The notes under the pieces are model-generated. The model was not told the DNA's origin. It did not search any database and saw only the letters and a program-made list of their open reading frames with translations. From Desulfobacterales bacterium (GTDB taxonomy: Bacteria > Desulfobacterota > Desulfobacteria > Desulfobacterales > C00003106): a stretch of DNA of 29,008 nt. The position numbers and the translations under genes are program-made. The stretch spans positions 1 through 29,008 of the forward strand of contig DAOVGD010000127.1 in the NCBI GenBank assembly GCA_030672555.1, written 5' to 3'. How positions within the stretch are numbered: position 1 is the first letter of the stretch; each line of letters begins with the position of its first letter. This document shows positions 6,534 through 13,759 of the stretch, in pieces.

Positions 6534-8018
6534 CTACAGACCCGTCATTACCTGCTCTATAATCTCCTGCGTTCGTTGGATCACAAGATCTACGGCTTGG
6601 GGGCTTAGCTGTAAGGTAGATATAATACCTGCGATTAATTCATCCTCCCCTTCGTGACAACATGGTCTGCAATCGAGTTCGCGTGTCAATAAGTTAGCCA
6701 GTTGAATGACTTTCAATTCAAGAGGGACATTGCCTTTGTTTGATGTTGTTTCATGGTGTTTGGCGATAAATATATATCTGTCGGAAAATCCCCATTGCTT
6801 TAGGAGTGCGGCGCCAAAGGAGGTGTGCATCTTGTTTATAACTTCTTTGACATCGGAACTTTCAAATTCGAAAGAGAGATTTTTATTCTGTAGTACCTTG
6901 GTTATAGCATGGAGCAGTAACCCCTTGCCGATATCATGTATGAGACCCATTGTAAAATACTCTTCTGAGTCCTGAAGGCGAAGCTGTCGAGCAAGAAAAT
7001 ATGCAAGGTAGGCACAGGCAAGACCATGTTTCCAACACTGGATCATAAGGACCTTATATCTCTTTTGATCGCACTTATATAAACTTTTATTAGCAATCAG
7101 GGTGGCCAGCTTAGACGTTTCCTTAAACCCAAGCCGCGACACGGCCTGCTCTACTGATTCGACTTTTTGTACTCTTCTATAGTAAGGACTGTTGGCCAGC
7201 GCAATCAGAGAAGTTGATATCTTGACGTCCCCTCGAATAGCAGATGCGGCATCTTCCATACTTGTGTCTGGATCGAGCAATACTTTCTGGATATGCTCCA
7301 AAACTTCAGGCAATACGGGAAGTGATAATTTTCCTTCCTTGAATGCTGCTATGATGTCCTGTACGATATTCTCTAAGGTCTGTTTTTGTCTTGTGTCGAC
7401 CGTTGGAGTTTGCCGTTCTTTTCGAATTTTGCGATCACGTTCCATGATCTCAGCAAAGAGTTTGGCTAACATCGGATCAAACTGCCTGCCTGCTTGAAGC
7501 GCGACCTCCTCAATCGCCTGCTCCATTGTGAATGCCTTCCTATAAGGACGGGCGGATGTCATAGCATCAAATGCTTCGGCTAAAGCGATTATGCGAGCTC
7601 CCAGCGGTATCTTGTTGGCGGCAAGCCCGTCAGGATAGCCTGTTCCATCAAAGAATTCATGATGATGGCGGACATATCGCAAGATATTTTGATTGAGGTT
7701 AAGTTGGTCTAATATGTGCTGGCCTGAGGCGGGATGGGCCCGAATCCTGTCAAAGTCTTCGCGACTGAGTTTGTCCGTCTTGTCGAGGATGGGCTCGCGA
7801 ATAACAATATAGCCTACGTCGTGAAGGAGCCCGGCTATGTAAACCTCTTGTATCTGCTCTGACGGCAGTTTTACAGAGGTGGCCATGATATTTGCATATC
7901 GAGCCACACGGGCGCAGTGTCCCTGTAGGAACTGTCCTTTTCCCTCGATTAGGCTGACCAACTTATTAATGAACTCATGGAAGAGCTCTACTACCTGCGC
8001 TTCTTCTTGATAACTCAT
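6534..8018 (-). CDS. HD-GYP and HDOD domain signalling protein
   Basis: 494 residues, cytoplasmic. Residues 15-195 form an HD-GYP domain: H66-D67 in GLLHDVGY, H96, HHHEFFDGTGYP with GYP at 127-129, and the IALAEAFDAMTSARPYR helix. This family hydrolyses cyclic di-GMP; the metal ligands look complete, so activity is likely. Residues 231-430 form an HDOD domain (LPVLPEVLEHIQ, ALANSPYYRRV, QAVSRLGFKE, and a second HD-like MGLIHDIGKG). HDOD proteins act in signalling and gene regulation, often without catalysis. The gene is alone between a convergent DUF1566 gene and a hairpin repeat, downstream of an NtrC-type regulator on the same strand but 250 bases away. The Shine-Dalgarno is weak. Confidence 0.9.
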   Translation of the reverse strand: MSYQEEAQVVELFHEFINKLVSLIEGKGQFLQGHCARVARYANIMATSVKLPSEQIQEVYIAGLLHDVGYIVIREPILDKTDKLSREDFDRIRAHPASGQHILDQLNLNQNILRYVRHHHEFFDGTGYPDGLAANKIPLGARIIALAEAFDAMTSARPYRKAFTMEQAIEEVALQAGRQFDPMLAKLFAEIMERDRKIRKERQTPTVDTRQKQTLENIVQDIIAAFKEGKLSLPVLPEVLEHIQKVLLDPDTSMEDAASAIRGDVKISTSLIALANSPYYRRVQKVESVEQAVSRLGFKETSKLATLIANKSLYKCDQKRYKVLMIQCWKHGLACAYLAYFLARQLRLQDSEEYFTMGLIHDIGKGLLLHAITKVLQNKNLSFEFESSDVKEVINKMHTSFGAALLKQWGFSDRYIFIAKHHETTSNKGNVPLELKVIQLANLLTRELDCRPCCHEGEDELIAGIISTLQLSPQAVDLVIQRTQEIIEQVMTGL

Positions 8019-8045
8019 ATTTTCCGACAGATGTTAAAATGTTTT

Positions 8046-8176
8046 GTAACTACTCAGGTTGTTGGGTTCAAGGTTCAGGGTTCAAGGTTCAGGGTTCAAT
8101 ATCTTCAAAACGTTCAATTCTCATCGCTCTCTAACCTTGAACCGTGAACCCCGGAACTGTGAACCTGAGTAGTTAC
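8046..8176. repeat. Inverted-repeat element with GTTCAAGGTTCAG tandem copies
   Basis: GTAACTACTCAGGTT (8046-8060) is exactly inverted at 8162-8176. Inside, GGTTCAAGGTTCAGGGTTCA-type repeats (8064-8099) face their complement (8130-8160, TTGAACCGTGAACCCC). It fills most of the 250-base gap 8019-8268; nothing else was recognised there except AT-rich sequence. Confidence 0.65.
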
Positions 8177-8268
8177 TTAAATTATGTTCGGTTAGTTCGA
8201 GATAAAAGTTAACAAAAAGGTGGGATTTTGTAAGATGATGAGGGAATTTAGGAATTGTGTGTGGGGAG

Positions 8269-9642
8269 TTATTCCATTTTCAATTTTTTTATCCGGTATC
8301 GAAGAGAGCGTAGATTTATCCCGAGGATCTCTGCAGCCCTCTTTTTGTTGTCACCGGTTGTTTCAAGCGCTTTTTTGATATATTTTTTTTCCGTATCGTT
8401 CAATGTTTCTTCTAAGTTGAAACCGGATAGAGTTATATCAATATCAACAGGGGAAGGCTTCTCCTTGGAATCACGCTTAAATGTTGATAGGGTGATACTC
8501 TCCGGAAGGATGATGTTAGTGGTGGAAAGGGCAACGCTTCGTTCGATCATATTTTCAAGTTCTCGTACGTTTCCAGGGAAATCGTAACGGCTGAGCATGT
8601 CAAGGGCGTAGGAGGAGAGCTTATTGATCTCTTTTCCCATCTCCCTTGCATATTTTTCAAGGAAATGTTGTGCAAGTAAGGGAAGGTCGTCGGAGCGTTC
8701 GCGCAGAGGGGGGGCATTGATGTGTATAACATTAAGACGGTAATAAAGGTCTTCTCTAAACCGACCCTCGATCACCTCTTTTTCCAGATTCTTATTAGTG
8801 GCCGAGATGATTCGTATGTCAACACTGATATCTTCGGTGCCTCCGACTCGCTTGAAGACCTTTTCCTGCACTAACCTCAGCAGTTTTATCTGAATAGGCG
8901 GGGTGAGTTCGCCTATCTCATCTAAGAAGACTGTGCCGCCGTCAGCTACCTCAAAAAGACCTCTTTTATTGTCAATAGCGCCGGTGAACGCCCCCTTTCT
9001 ATGACCGTAGAGTTCGCTTTCCATCAGGGTTTCAGGGATACCACCGCAATTGATAACAACGAACGGTCGCTCGTGACGATCGCTGTTGCTGTGGATCGCC
9101 TGGGCGATCAACTCCTTTCCGGTTCCGCTTTCTCCGCTGACCAGGACATTTGTCTTGGTTTTTGCTACCTGCCGTATTAGTGTATAGATTTTCATCATTT
9201 GAGGGCTATTGCCGACAATATTTCCAAAATGTACTGTCTGTTTCAGCTCTCTCTCAAGTTCCTCTTTTTCCTGGACCAGGGTCTTTTTTTCTAAGGCGCG
9301 GCGTATGGTCTGAGAGAGCTCGCCAACTTTAAAAGGTTTTGGAATATAATCGTAGGCACCGAGTCGTATAGCCTCCACGGCGGTCTCTGTAGTGGCAAAG
9401 GCTGATATCATTATTGCGACTATATTTGGCTGGATTTCTTTTGCCCTTTTTAAGACTTCCAATCCGGAGAGCTTTGCCATGCGAATATCGCAGAGAAGCA
9501 GGTCATAAGGTCTTTTTTTCAACATTGCAACGGCCTTTGCACCATCATCAGCGCAGGAGACTTTATATCCCTCCTTGGCAAGCATTTCATCGAGGAATTC
9601 GAGTACGTTTAGATCATCGTCTACTACAAGAATGTGGGCCAT
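8269..9642 (-). CDS. NtrC-family sigma-54-dependent response regulator
   Basis: 457 residues. Receiver domain 1-120: acidic pair D8-D9, phospho-acceptor D52 in LLLCDIRM, and K102 in YIPKPFK. AAA+ domain about 140-370: Walker A GESGTGKE (170-177), GAFTGA loop that contacts sigma-54 (217-222), Walker B GGTVFLDEIGEL, and an arginine-finger region in SATNKNLEKEV to FREDLYYRLNV. The C-terminus holds a Fis-type helix-turn-helix (KRAAEILGINLRSLRYRIKK). It activates transcription with RpoN, whose gene is in this window. Its ATG directly follows the pyrC stop (TAA-ATG), and its GAGGAG Shine-Dalgarno lies within the pyrC end, so it is translationally linked to pyrBC. No cognate histidine kinase gene is nearby, so the signal is unknown. 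Confidence 0.93.
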   Translation of the reverse strand: MAHILVVDDDLNVLEFLDEMLAKEGYKVSCADDGAKAVAMLKKRPYDLLLCDIRMAKLSGLEVLKRAKEIQPNIVAIMISAFATTETAVEAIRLGAYDYIPKPFKVGELSQTIRRALEKKTLVQEKEELERELKQTVHFGNIVGNSPQMMKIYTLIRQVAKTKTNVLVSGESGTGKELIAQAIHSNSDRHERPFVVINCGGIPETLMESELYGHRKGAFTGAIDNKRGLFEVADGGTVFLDEIGELTPPIQIKLLRLVQEKVFKRVGGTEDISVDIRIISATNKNLEKEVIEGRFREDLYYRLNVIHINAPPLRERSDDLPLLAQHFLEKYAREMGKEINKLSSYALDMLSRYDFPGNVRELENMIERSVALSTTNIILPESITLSTFKRDSKEKPSPVDIDITLSGFNLEETLNDTEKKYIKKALETTGDNKKRAAEILGINLRSLRYRIKKLKME

Positions 9643-10944
9643 TTACATCTCCTCGAAGACGATAGAGCCTTCCACCATGGTAAGGACTGACTTTCCTTGT
9701 AAATTCCATCCGTCAAACGGGCTGTTACAAGATTTGGATTTAAAAGAATGGATGTCAATGGTGCGGGGTATTTCAGGATCGATAATAGTTAGATCCGCAG
9801 AGACTCCCGGTTTCAATACGCCGGCAGGTATACCTAAAATATGTGCTGGGTTTGTGGACATTTTGGCAACCAGGGACATTGGATCGAGGATACCGTCTTT
9901 GACAAGTTTCAGAGACAGCGAAAGAGATGTTTCTAAACCAACAATTCCATTTGCTGCGGCATCGAACTCCAGTTCTTTTTCAAGACTGCTGTGAGGTGCA
10001 TGGTCAGAGGCAATAACATCTATAGTGCCGTCGCGTAGTCCTTCGCAGATGGCGGCAACATCCTTTTTTGTGCGAAGCGGAGGACTCATTTTGGCATTTG
10101 TATCGTAGTCCAAGACCGCTTCCTCTGTCAGCGAAAAATAATGTGGAGCAGTTTCCGCTGTAACCGGGACCCCCCTTTTTTTTGCCTCTCGTATGTAACG
10201 TACGGAATCTTCGGTGCTGACATGGGCAACGTGCAATCGTCCCCCTGTAAATTCGGCCAGGAGGATATCTCTGGCTACCATGCCTGCTTCAACGGCGTTG
10301 GGGATACCTCTCAGACCGAGGCGGGTGGCAATAACCCCTTCGTTCATTACACCCTTCCCGGCAAGGTAAAGATCTTCGCAGTGAGATATGACAAGAAGGC
10401 CGAATCTCTTGGCATATTCTAAGGCCCGTCTCATCAGTTGACTGTTCATCACAGGATGTCCGTCATCAGATACGGCAATTGCTCCTGCTTCTTTCAATTC
10501 GCCAAACTCGGCTAATGATTCTCCCTTGAGCCCCTTGCTAATTGCCCCTACAGGATAAACGCGTGCATAGGAAGCCTCTTTTGCCATTTTCAGAATATAA
10601 TCGGTAATCGATCGGTTGTCATTTACAGGGTCGGTGTTAGGCATACAACAGATGGTTGTGAAGCCACCGGCTGCCGCTGCCAGTGTGCCTGTTTTTATCG
10701 TCTCTTTATATTCGTGCCCTGGCTCGCGCAGGTGTGTATGCATGTCGATAAGCCCCGGAACTACCCACTTGCCGGAAGCGTCTATGATTTTGGATTTTGG
10801 ATTTTGGATTTTGGATTTCTGCCCTCTGCCCTCTAACCCCGGTGTCAGTTCAACTATCTTCCCATCTTCAACGACCACATCTTTAACGGCATCGGTGTTG
10901 CTTGCAGGATCTATGACCCTCCCCCCTCTAATTGTCAGACGCAT
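9643..10944 (-). CDS. pyrC: Dihydroorotase
   Basis: 433 residues. Dihydroorotase forms dihydroorotate from carbamoyl-aspartate, step three of pyrimidine synthesis. Class I signatures are present: DMHTHLREPGHEYKETI with zinc ligands H69 and H71, ISHCEDL, HVAHVSTEDS and IASDHAPHS with the catalytic aspartate. It overlaps pyrB by 17 bases. Residues 38-53 (LEGRGQKSKIQNPKSK) have no counterpart in typical members, where the N-terminal strand runs directly into IIDASGKWVVPG; this segment is encoded by a heptanucleotide tandem repeat (see separate entry). The insertion falls in the small beta-sandwich domain away from the active site, so the enzyme is probably functional. Confidence 0.95.
   Translation of the reverse strand: MRLTIRGGRVIDPASNTDAVKDVVVEDGKIVELTPGLEGRGQKSKIQNPKSKIIDASGKWVVPGLIDMHTHLREPGHEYKETIKTGTLAAAAGGFTTICCMPNTDPVNDNRSITDYILKMAKEASYARVYPVGAISKGLKGESLAEFGELKEAGAIAVSDDGHPVMNSQLMRRALEYAKRFGLLVISHCEDLYLAGKGVMNEGVIATRLGLRGIPNAVEAGMVARDILLAEFTGGRLHVAHVSTEDSVRYIREAKKRGVPVTAETAPHYFSLTEEAVLDYDTNAKMSPPLRTKKDVAAICEGLRDGTIDVIASDHAPHSSLEKELEFDAAANGIVGLETSLSLSLKLVKDGILDPMSLVAKMSTNPAHILGIPAGVLKPGVSADLTIIDPEIPRTIDIHSFKSKSCNSPFDGWNLQGKSVLTMVEGSIVFEEM
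10786..10834. repeat. Heptanucleotide tandem repeat inside pyrC
   Basis: 10786-10818 is GATTTTG repeated 4.7 times without error, followed by CTGCCCTCTGCCCTCT (10819-10834). Read on the minus strand it encodes KSKIQNPKSKI. The same word is familiar as an intergenic repeat in many genomes; here it lies in a coding region and keeps the frame. A gain or loss of one 7-base unit would shift the frame. Confidence 0.8.
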
Positions 10945-11866
10945 GACGTGATCCTCCGATTAATAGATAGAGTAAGGCCATTCGCACTGCCACACCATTT
11001 TCTACTTGGTCCAGAATTACAGACTGCGGTCCGTCAGCGATTTCGGGTGGGATTTCAACCCCCCGGTTTATAGGGCCGGGGTGCATGATTAAGGCATCTT
11101 TTCGTGCCTTTGATACTGCCTCATGGGTTAATCCGAAAAAGTTCGCGTATTCGCGGTCACTTGGGAAAAGAAAATCTCCCAACCGTTCTTTTTGAATGCG
11201 GAGCATCATGATAACGTCAGCCTCTCTGGCTGCATCTTCGATAGAATAGACGACCTTTGCCCCCATTGATTCAATCCCTGTGGGAATCATGGTTGGCGGT
11301 CCTGAAACTACAACACTCGACCCCATTTTTGTAAATCCGATAATATTGGAACGCGCTACTCGACTATGAGCGATATCGCCTACAATGGCTATCCTGAGGC
11401 CTGAAAGCGTACCTTTTTTTTCTCGTACAGTCATCATATCAAGAAGTGCCTGAGTCGGATGGGCGTGCATTCCGTCACCAGCGTTTATTACGGAGGCGCG
11501 AACTCTCTTTGCGATCATATGAGGGGCTCCGGAAGCCTGATGCCGAATGACAATAACATCGGGATTCATTGCTTCCAGATTTTTTGAGGTGTCTATAAGG
11601 GTTTCTCCTTTGACTATGCTGCTTGTAGAAGCTGAGATGCTGACAGTATCGGCGCTCAGTCTTTTTGCGGCAATCTCAAATGAGGCTTTTGTCCGGGTGC
11701 TTGGCTCATGGAAAAAATAGACAATGGTTTTACCGCGAAGTGTTGGAACCTTTTTAATATCACGATGCGATATCTCCTTCATGGAATCCGCGGTATCGAG
11801 GATGAGCTCTATTTCTTCCCCTGTTAATTCCTCAACACTCAGAATGTCTTTTCTTACAAAATCCAT
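10928..11866 (-). CDS. pyrB: Aspartate carbamoyltransferase catalytic subunit
   Basis: 312 residues, the usual length for a catalytic chain. It condenses carbamoyl phosphate and aspartate, the committed pyrimidine step. The carbamoyl-phosphate site FFHEPSTRTKASFE is at 52-64, HQASGAPH near 108-115 and HAHPTQALLDMMT near 134-146; the aspartate-site MMLRIQKER and MHPGPINRGVEI are present. No pyrI regulatory gene adjoins. The ATG has a weak GGA site six bases upstream and follows only nine bases after the T-run of an intrinsic terminator, which strongly suggests control by attenuation. pyrC overlaps the 3' end. Confidence 0.96.
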   Translation of the reverse strand: MDFVRKDILSVEELTGEEIELILDTADSMKEISHRDIKKVPTLRGKTIVYFFHEPSTRTKASFEIAAKRLSADTVSISASTSSIVKGETLIDTSKNLEAMNPDVIVIRHQASGAPHMIAKRVRASVINAGDGMHAHPTQALLDMMTVREKKGTLSGLRIAIVGDIAHSRVARSNIIGFTKMGSSVVVSGPPTMIPTGIESMGAKVVYSIEDAAREADVIMMLRIQKERLGDFLFPSDREYANFFGLTHEAVSKARKDALIMHPGPINRGVEIPPEIADGPQSVILDQVENGVAVRMALLYLLIGGSRHASDN

Positions 11867-11875
11867 ATGATATCC

Positions 11876-11910
11876 AAAAAAAACCTCTCTACCCTGAACA
11901 GGTAAAGAGG
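11876..11910 (-). terminator. Intrinsic terminator in the pyrB leader (attenuator)
   Basis: On the minus strand CCTCTTTACC (11910-11901) pairs with GGTAGAGAGG (11893-11884) over all ten positions, one being G-U, with a seven-base loop, followed by eight T residues (11883-11876). It lies nine bases before the pyrB ATG, so read-through is required for expression. Confidence 0.8.
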
Positions 11911-11957
11911 CCTCTTAAATGAGCCATTAAAGGCAATTTGTTGCGCATACTAATCAA
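11889..11957 (-). CDS. Candidate pyrB leader peptide running into the attenuator
   Basis: A short frame starts at TTG 11957 (AGAGGAG four bases upstream) or at the in-frame ATG 11948, and ends at TAG 11889 inside the descending arm of the terminator stem. From the ATG it reads MRNKLPLMAHLRGLFTCSG. A ribosome translating it would cover the terminator hairpin, as the pyrL leader of enteric pyrBI does; the end RGLFTCSG even resembles the pyrL end RGAFFCPG, though both simply reflect hairpin sequence. This is inference from layout. Confidence 0.45.
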   Translation of the reverse strand: MISMRNKLPLMAHLRGLFTCSG

Positions 11958-11984
11958 AGTGCTCCTCTGGAATCAATCTCAGTG

Positions 11985-12023
11985 TGAGACCTTTGAAAAA
12001 CGTGACATTTTTCAAAGATCTCA
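11985..12023. repeat. Hairpin in the pyrB leader
   Basis: TGAGACCTTTGAAAAA (11985-12000) and TTTTTCAAAGATCTCA (12008-12023) pair over 16 positions (one mismatch, a G-U in RNA) around a seven-base loop. No T-run follows on the minus strand, so it is not a terminator by itself. The core GAGACCTTTG recurs in the palindrome at 25793. Confidence 0.65.
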
Positions 12024-12028
12024 ATCTA

Positions 12029-12058
12029 AAAATAACATTGTAAAAAGGGTTCCGTCAA
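12029..12058 (-). promoter_or_regulatory. Candidate promoter of the pyrBC operon
   Basis: On the minus strand TTGACG (12058-12053), 18 bases, then TATTTT (12034-12029). It sits just downstream of the lepB stop and upstream of the leader hairpin and attenuator, giving a leader of roughly 155 bases. Confidence 0.4.
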
Positions 12059-12072
12059 GGGACAAAGTACTT

Positions 12073-12717
12073 TTAATCAATAAGGTGACCGAGCCGACCC
12101 CATCGCACACCGAAATTCTCCTTATCCCACGACCAGTAGATGATAAAAGCCTTTCCCTTTACCTTGGAATAGTCGACAAACCCCCAGAAGCGACTATCGT
12201 AACTCTGATCTCGGTTGTCCCCCATCACGAACAGGCTGTGGGGAAGTACTGTAACCGGGCCGAAATTATCCCTTGGTCGACCTGAGGGAGGGAATATCCT
12301 GGGGTCTGAGTAGGATCCGTAGTTGGCGGTGAAGAGTTCATTATTTATCCATATCTTTTTATCTCGAATTTCAATAACGTCCCCCGGCACCCCGATAACG
12401 CGTTTTATGAAATCCTTTTTAGGGTCTTCTGGAAATTCAAAGACAATGATATCTCCACGCTTTGGTTCTTTGCCGGAGAATAAGGTTTTGTCCGTGAACG
12501 GGATCTTGATCCCATAGATAAATTTGCTGACAAGAATATGGTCCCCGATCTGAAGGGTGGGTTTCATGGAGCCGGAAGGAATCTTAAACGCCTGGACGAT
12601 AAAGGCCCGTATAAATAGTGCCAGAACAACTGCGATAAGGATGGCTTCAGCGTATTCTCTAAAAATATTTTTTTTAGGAGCGGGCTCCACTGGAGATGAG
12701 TTCTGTGTTTTAGTCAA
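12073..12717 (-). CDS. lepB: Signal peptidase I
   Basis: 214 residues. It removes signal peptides from exported proteins at the outer face of the cytoplasmic membrane. One N-terminal membrane helix (about 24-42, AEAILIAVVLALFIRAFIV) is followed by the catalytic serine in KIPSGSMKPTL (S50) and the catalytic lysine in KDFIKRVIGVPGD (K105). The later GDNRDQSYDSRFWG box is intact. A single membrane helix and a proline-rich, lysine-containing N-tail fit the short, non-enteric type of LepB. An inverted-repeat element separates it from larE upstream; the pyrB promoter region begins right after its stop. Confidence 0.96.
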   Translation of the reverse strand: MTKTQNSSPVEPAPKKNIFREYAEAILIAVVLALFIRAFIVQAFKIPSGSMKPTLQIGDHILVSKFIYGIKIPFTDKTLFSGKEPKRGDIIVFEFPEDPKKDFIKRVIGVPGDVIEIRDKKIWINNELFTANYGSYSDPRIFPPSGRPRDNFGPVTVLPHSLFVMGDNRDQSYDSRFWGFVDYSKVKGKAFIIYWSWDKENFGVRWGRLGHLID

Positions 12718-12744
12718 TGCTTTTCCTTTCTATCACGTTAGTAA

Positions 12745-12898
12745 TGTTGGAGTAATGGAGTATTGGAGTGTTGTGAAAGTCGCTGGAATGCCCGGTTGAT
12801 TTCCCTATTCAATTTCATCAGTGGCCGACTTCGCCATAGTAGCCAAGGCTACGACGGCTGAATCTGTTTTGTCTTTCCAATACTCCATTACTCCAACA
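12745..12898. repeat. Inverted-repeat element with perfect 22-bp arms
   Basis: 12745-12766 (TGTTGGAGTAATGGAGTATT plus GG) is exactly inverted at 12877-12898. Both arms are themselves made of GGAGTA/GGAGT words. It occupies most of the gap between lepB and larE. Confidence 0.7.
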
Positions 12899-12944
12899 CT
12901 CCATCACTCCATGACCCGGCCACGTACTTTGGGCGTGGATCATT

Positions 12945-13727
12945 TTATTCTTCTTTGCTTTTGTATCCCTCAAGATCGAGCATTATTTTTTCAAACCCTT
13001 CAGATCTTAATACATTGATTAGATCTTTGCGAAATTCAGGAGAGAGAGCCATACTGATTTCTTCCGGATCGAGTTCGATCCTTGCTTCCGGAAAGTGGTC
13101 CCGTACCCGAACTTGAGTGAATCCCTTCTTTTTTATCCATGCTTCGCACCGTTCGATACGACCAAGCCGTTTACTCTCTATCGGGGTTCCGTATGGAATC
13201 CGCGTGGCCAAACAGGCTCCGGAAGGTTTGTTCCACGTGGGAAGGTTGAGAGATTTGCTGAGATCTATTATTTCCGCTTTTGTCATACTTACTGCCTTAA
13301 GAGGTGTGCGGATTCCAAGGGCCTTGATCGCCTGGTGTCCCGGCCTTGAATTTATATGATCTCCCGCGTGAGTTCCATCTGCAACCCAAGCAAATTTTTT
13401 CTCTGATGCGATTGTCAAAAATTTTGTAAATAATTGTTTTTTACAAAAGTAACACCGGTTGTCAGAATTAGTTCGGAAAGAAGGTTCCTTTAATATACCA
13501 AAGGGGACGGTCACGCATTTTATTCCTATTTTCGCTGCCATACTTTGAGCATTTTCTGTCTCTTCCCTTGGAAAAATTGACCCTGATGCGATGACAGCCA
13601 TCGCTTCGCTGCCAAGGGTCTCCTGTGCTACCTTGGCGAGAAAAGAGCTGTCCGCGCCTCCTGAGAACGCGATCAAAACCGATCCCATGTCGCGCAATAG
13701 ACGTTTTAAGTTTTCTAACTTATTAAT
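12945..13727 (-). CDS. larE: LarE-type ATP-dependent sulfur transferase (PP-loop), probable ATT start
   Basis: About 260 residues if started at the ATT at 13727; 250 from a TTG at 13697. LarE adenylates a nicotinate-derived mononucleotide and inserts sulfur for the nickel-pincer cofactor of lactate racemase. The PP-loop AFSGGADSS (20-28) is clear, as are ADGTHAGDH and ACLATRIPYG. Cysteines lie at about 92 and 95 (NRCYFCKKQLF) and 172 (GACLATR). The last matches the sacrificial cysteine of classical LarE; a CxxC plus a distal Cys fits family members that bind a [4Fe-4S] cluster instead. No larB or larC is nearby. The gene is 32 bases after the DUF39 gene, so its real role may be in another sulfur reaction. 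The start is argued by GAGAGGG eight bases before ATT and by the family-like (M)NKLENLKRLLRDMGSV. Confidence 0.88.
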   Translation of the reverse strand: MNKLENLKRLLRDMGSVLIAFSGGADSSFLAKVAQETLGSEAMAVIASGSIFPREETENAQSMAAKIGIKCVTVPFGILKEPSFRTNSDNRCYFCKKQLFTKFLTIASEKKFAWVADGTHAGDHINSRPGHQAIKALGIRTPLKAVSMTKAEIIDLSKSLNLPTWNKPSGACLATRIPYGTPIESKRLGRIERCEAWIKKKGFTQVRVRDHFPEARIELDPEEISMALSPEFRKDLINVLRSEGFEKIMLDLEGYKSKEE

Positions 13728-13759
13728 ATAGAATTCCCTCTCTTGCCTTCAGCCTTGAG

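Noticed and set aside
12001..12010. Leader peptide ATG-TCA-CGT in the pyrB leader hairpin
   Set aside because: Nine codons with no ribosome site; the later frame (11957/11948) has both a site and a stop within the attenuator.
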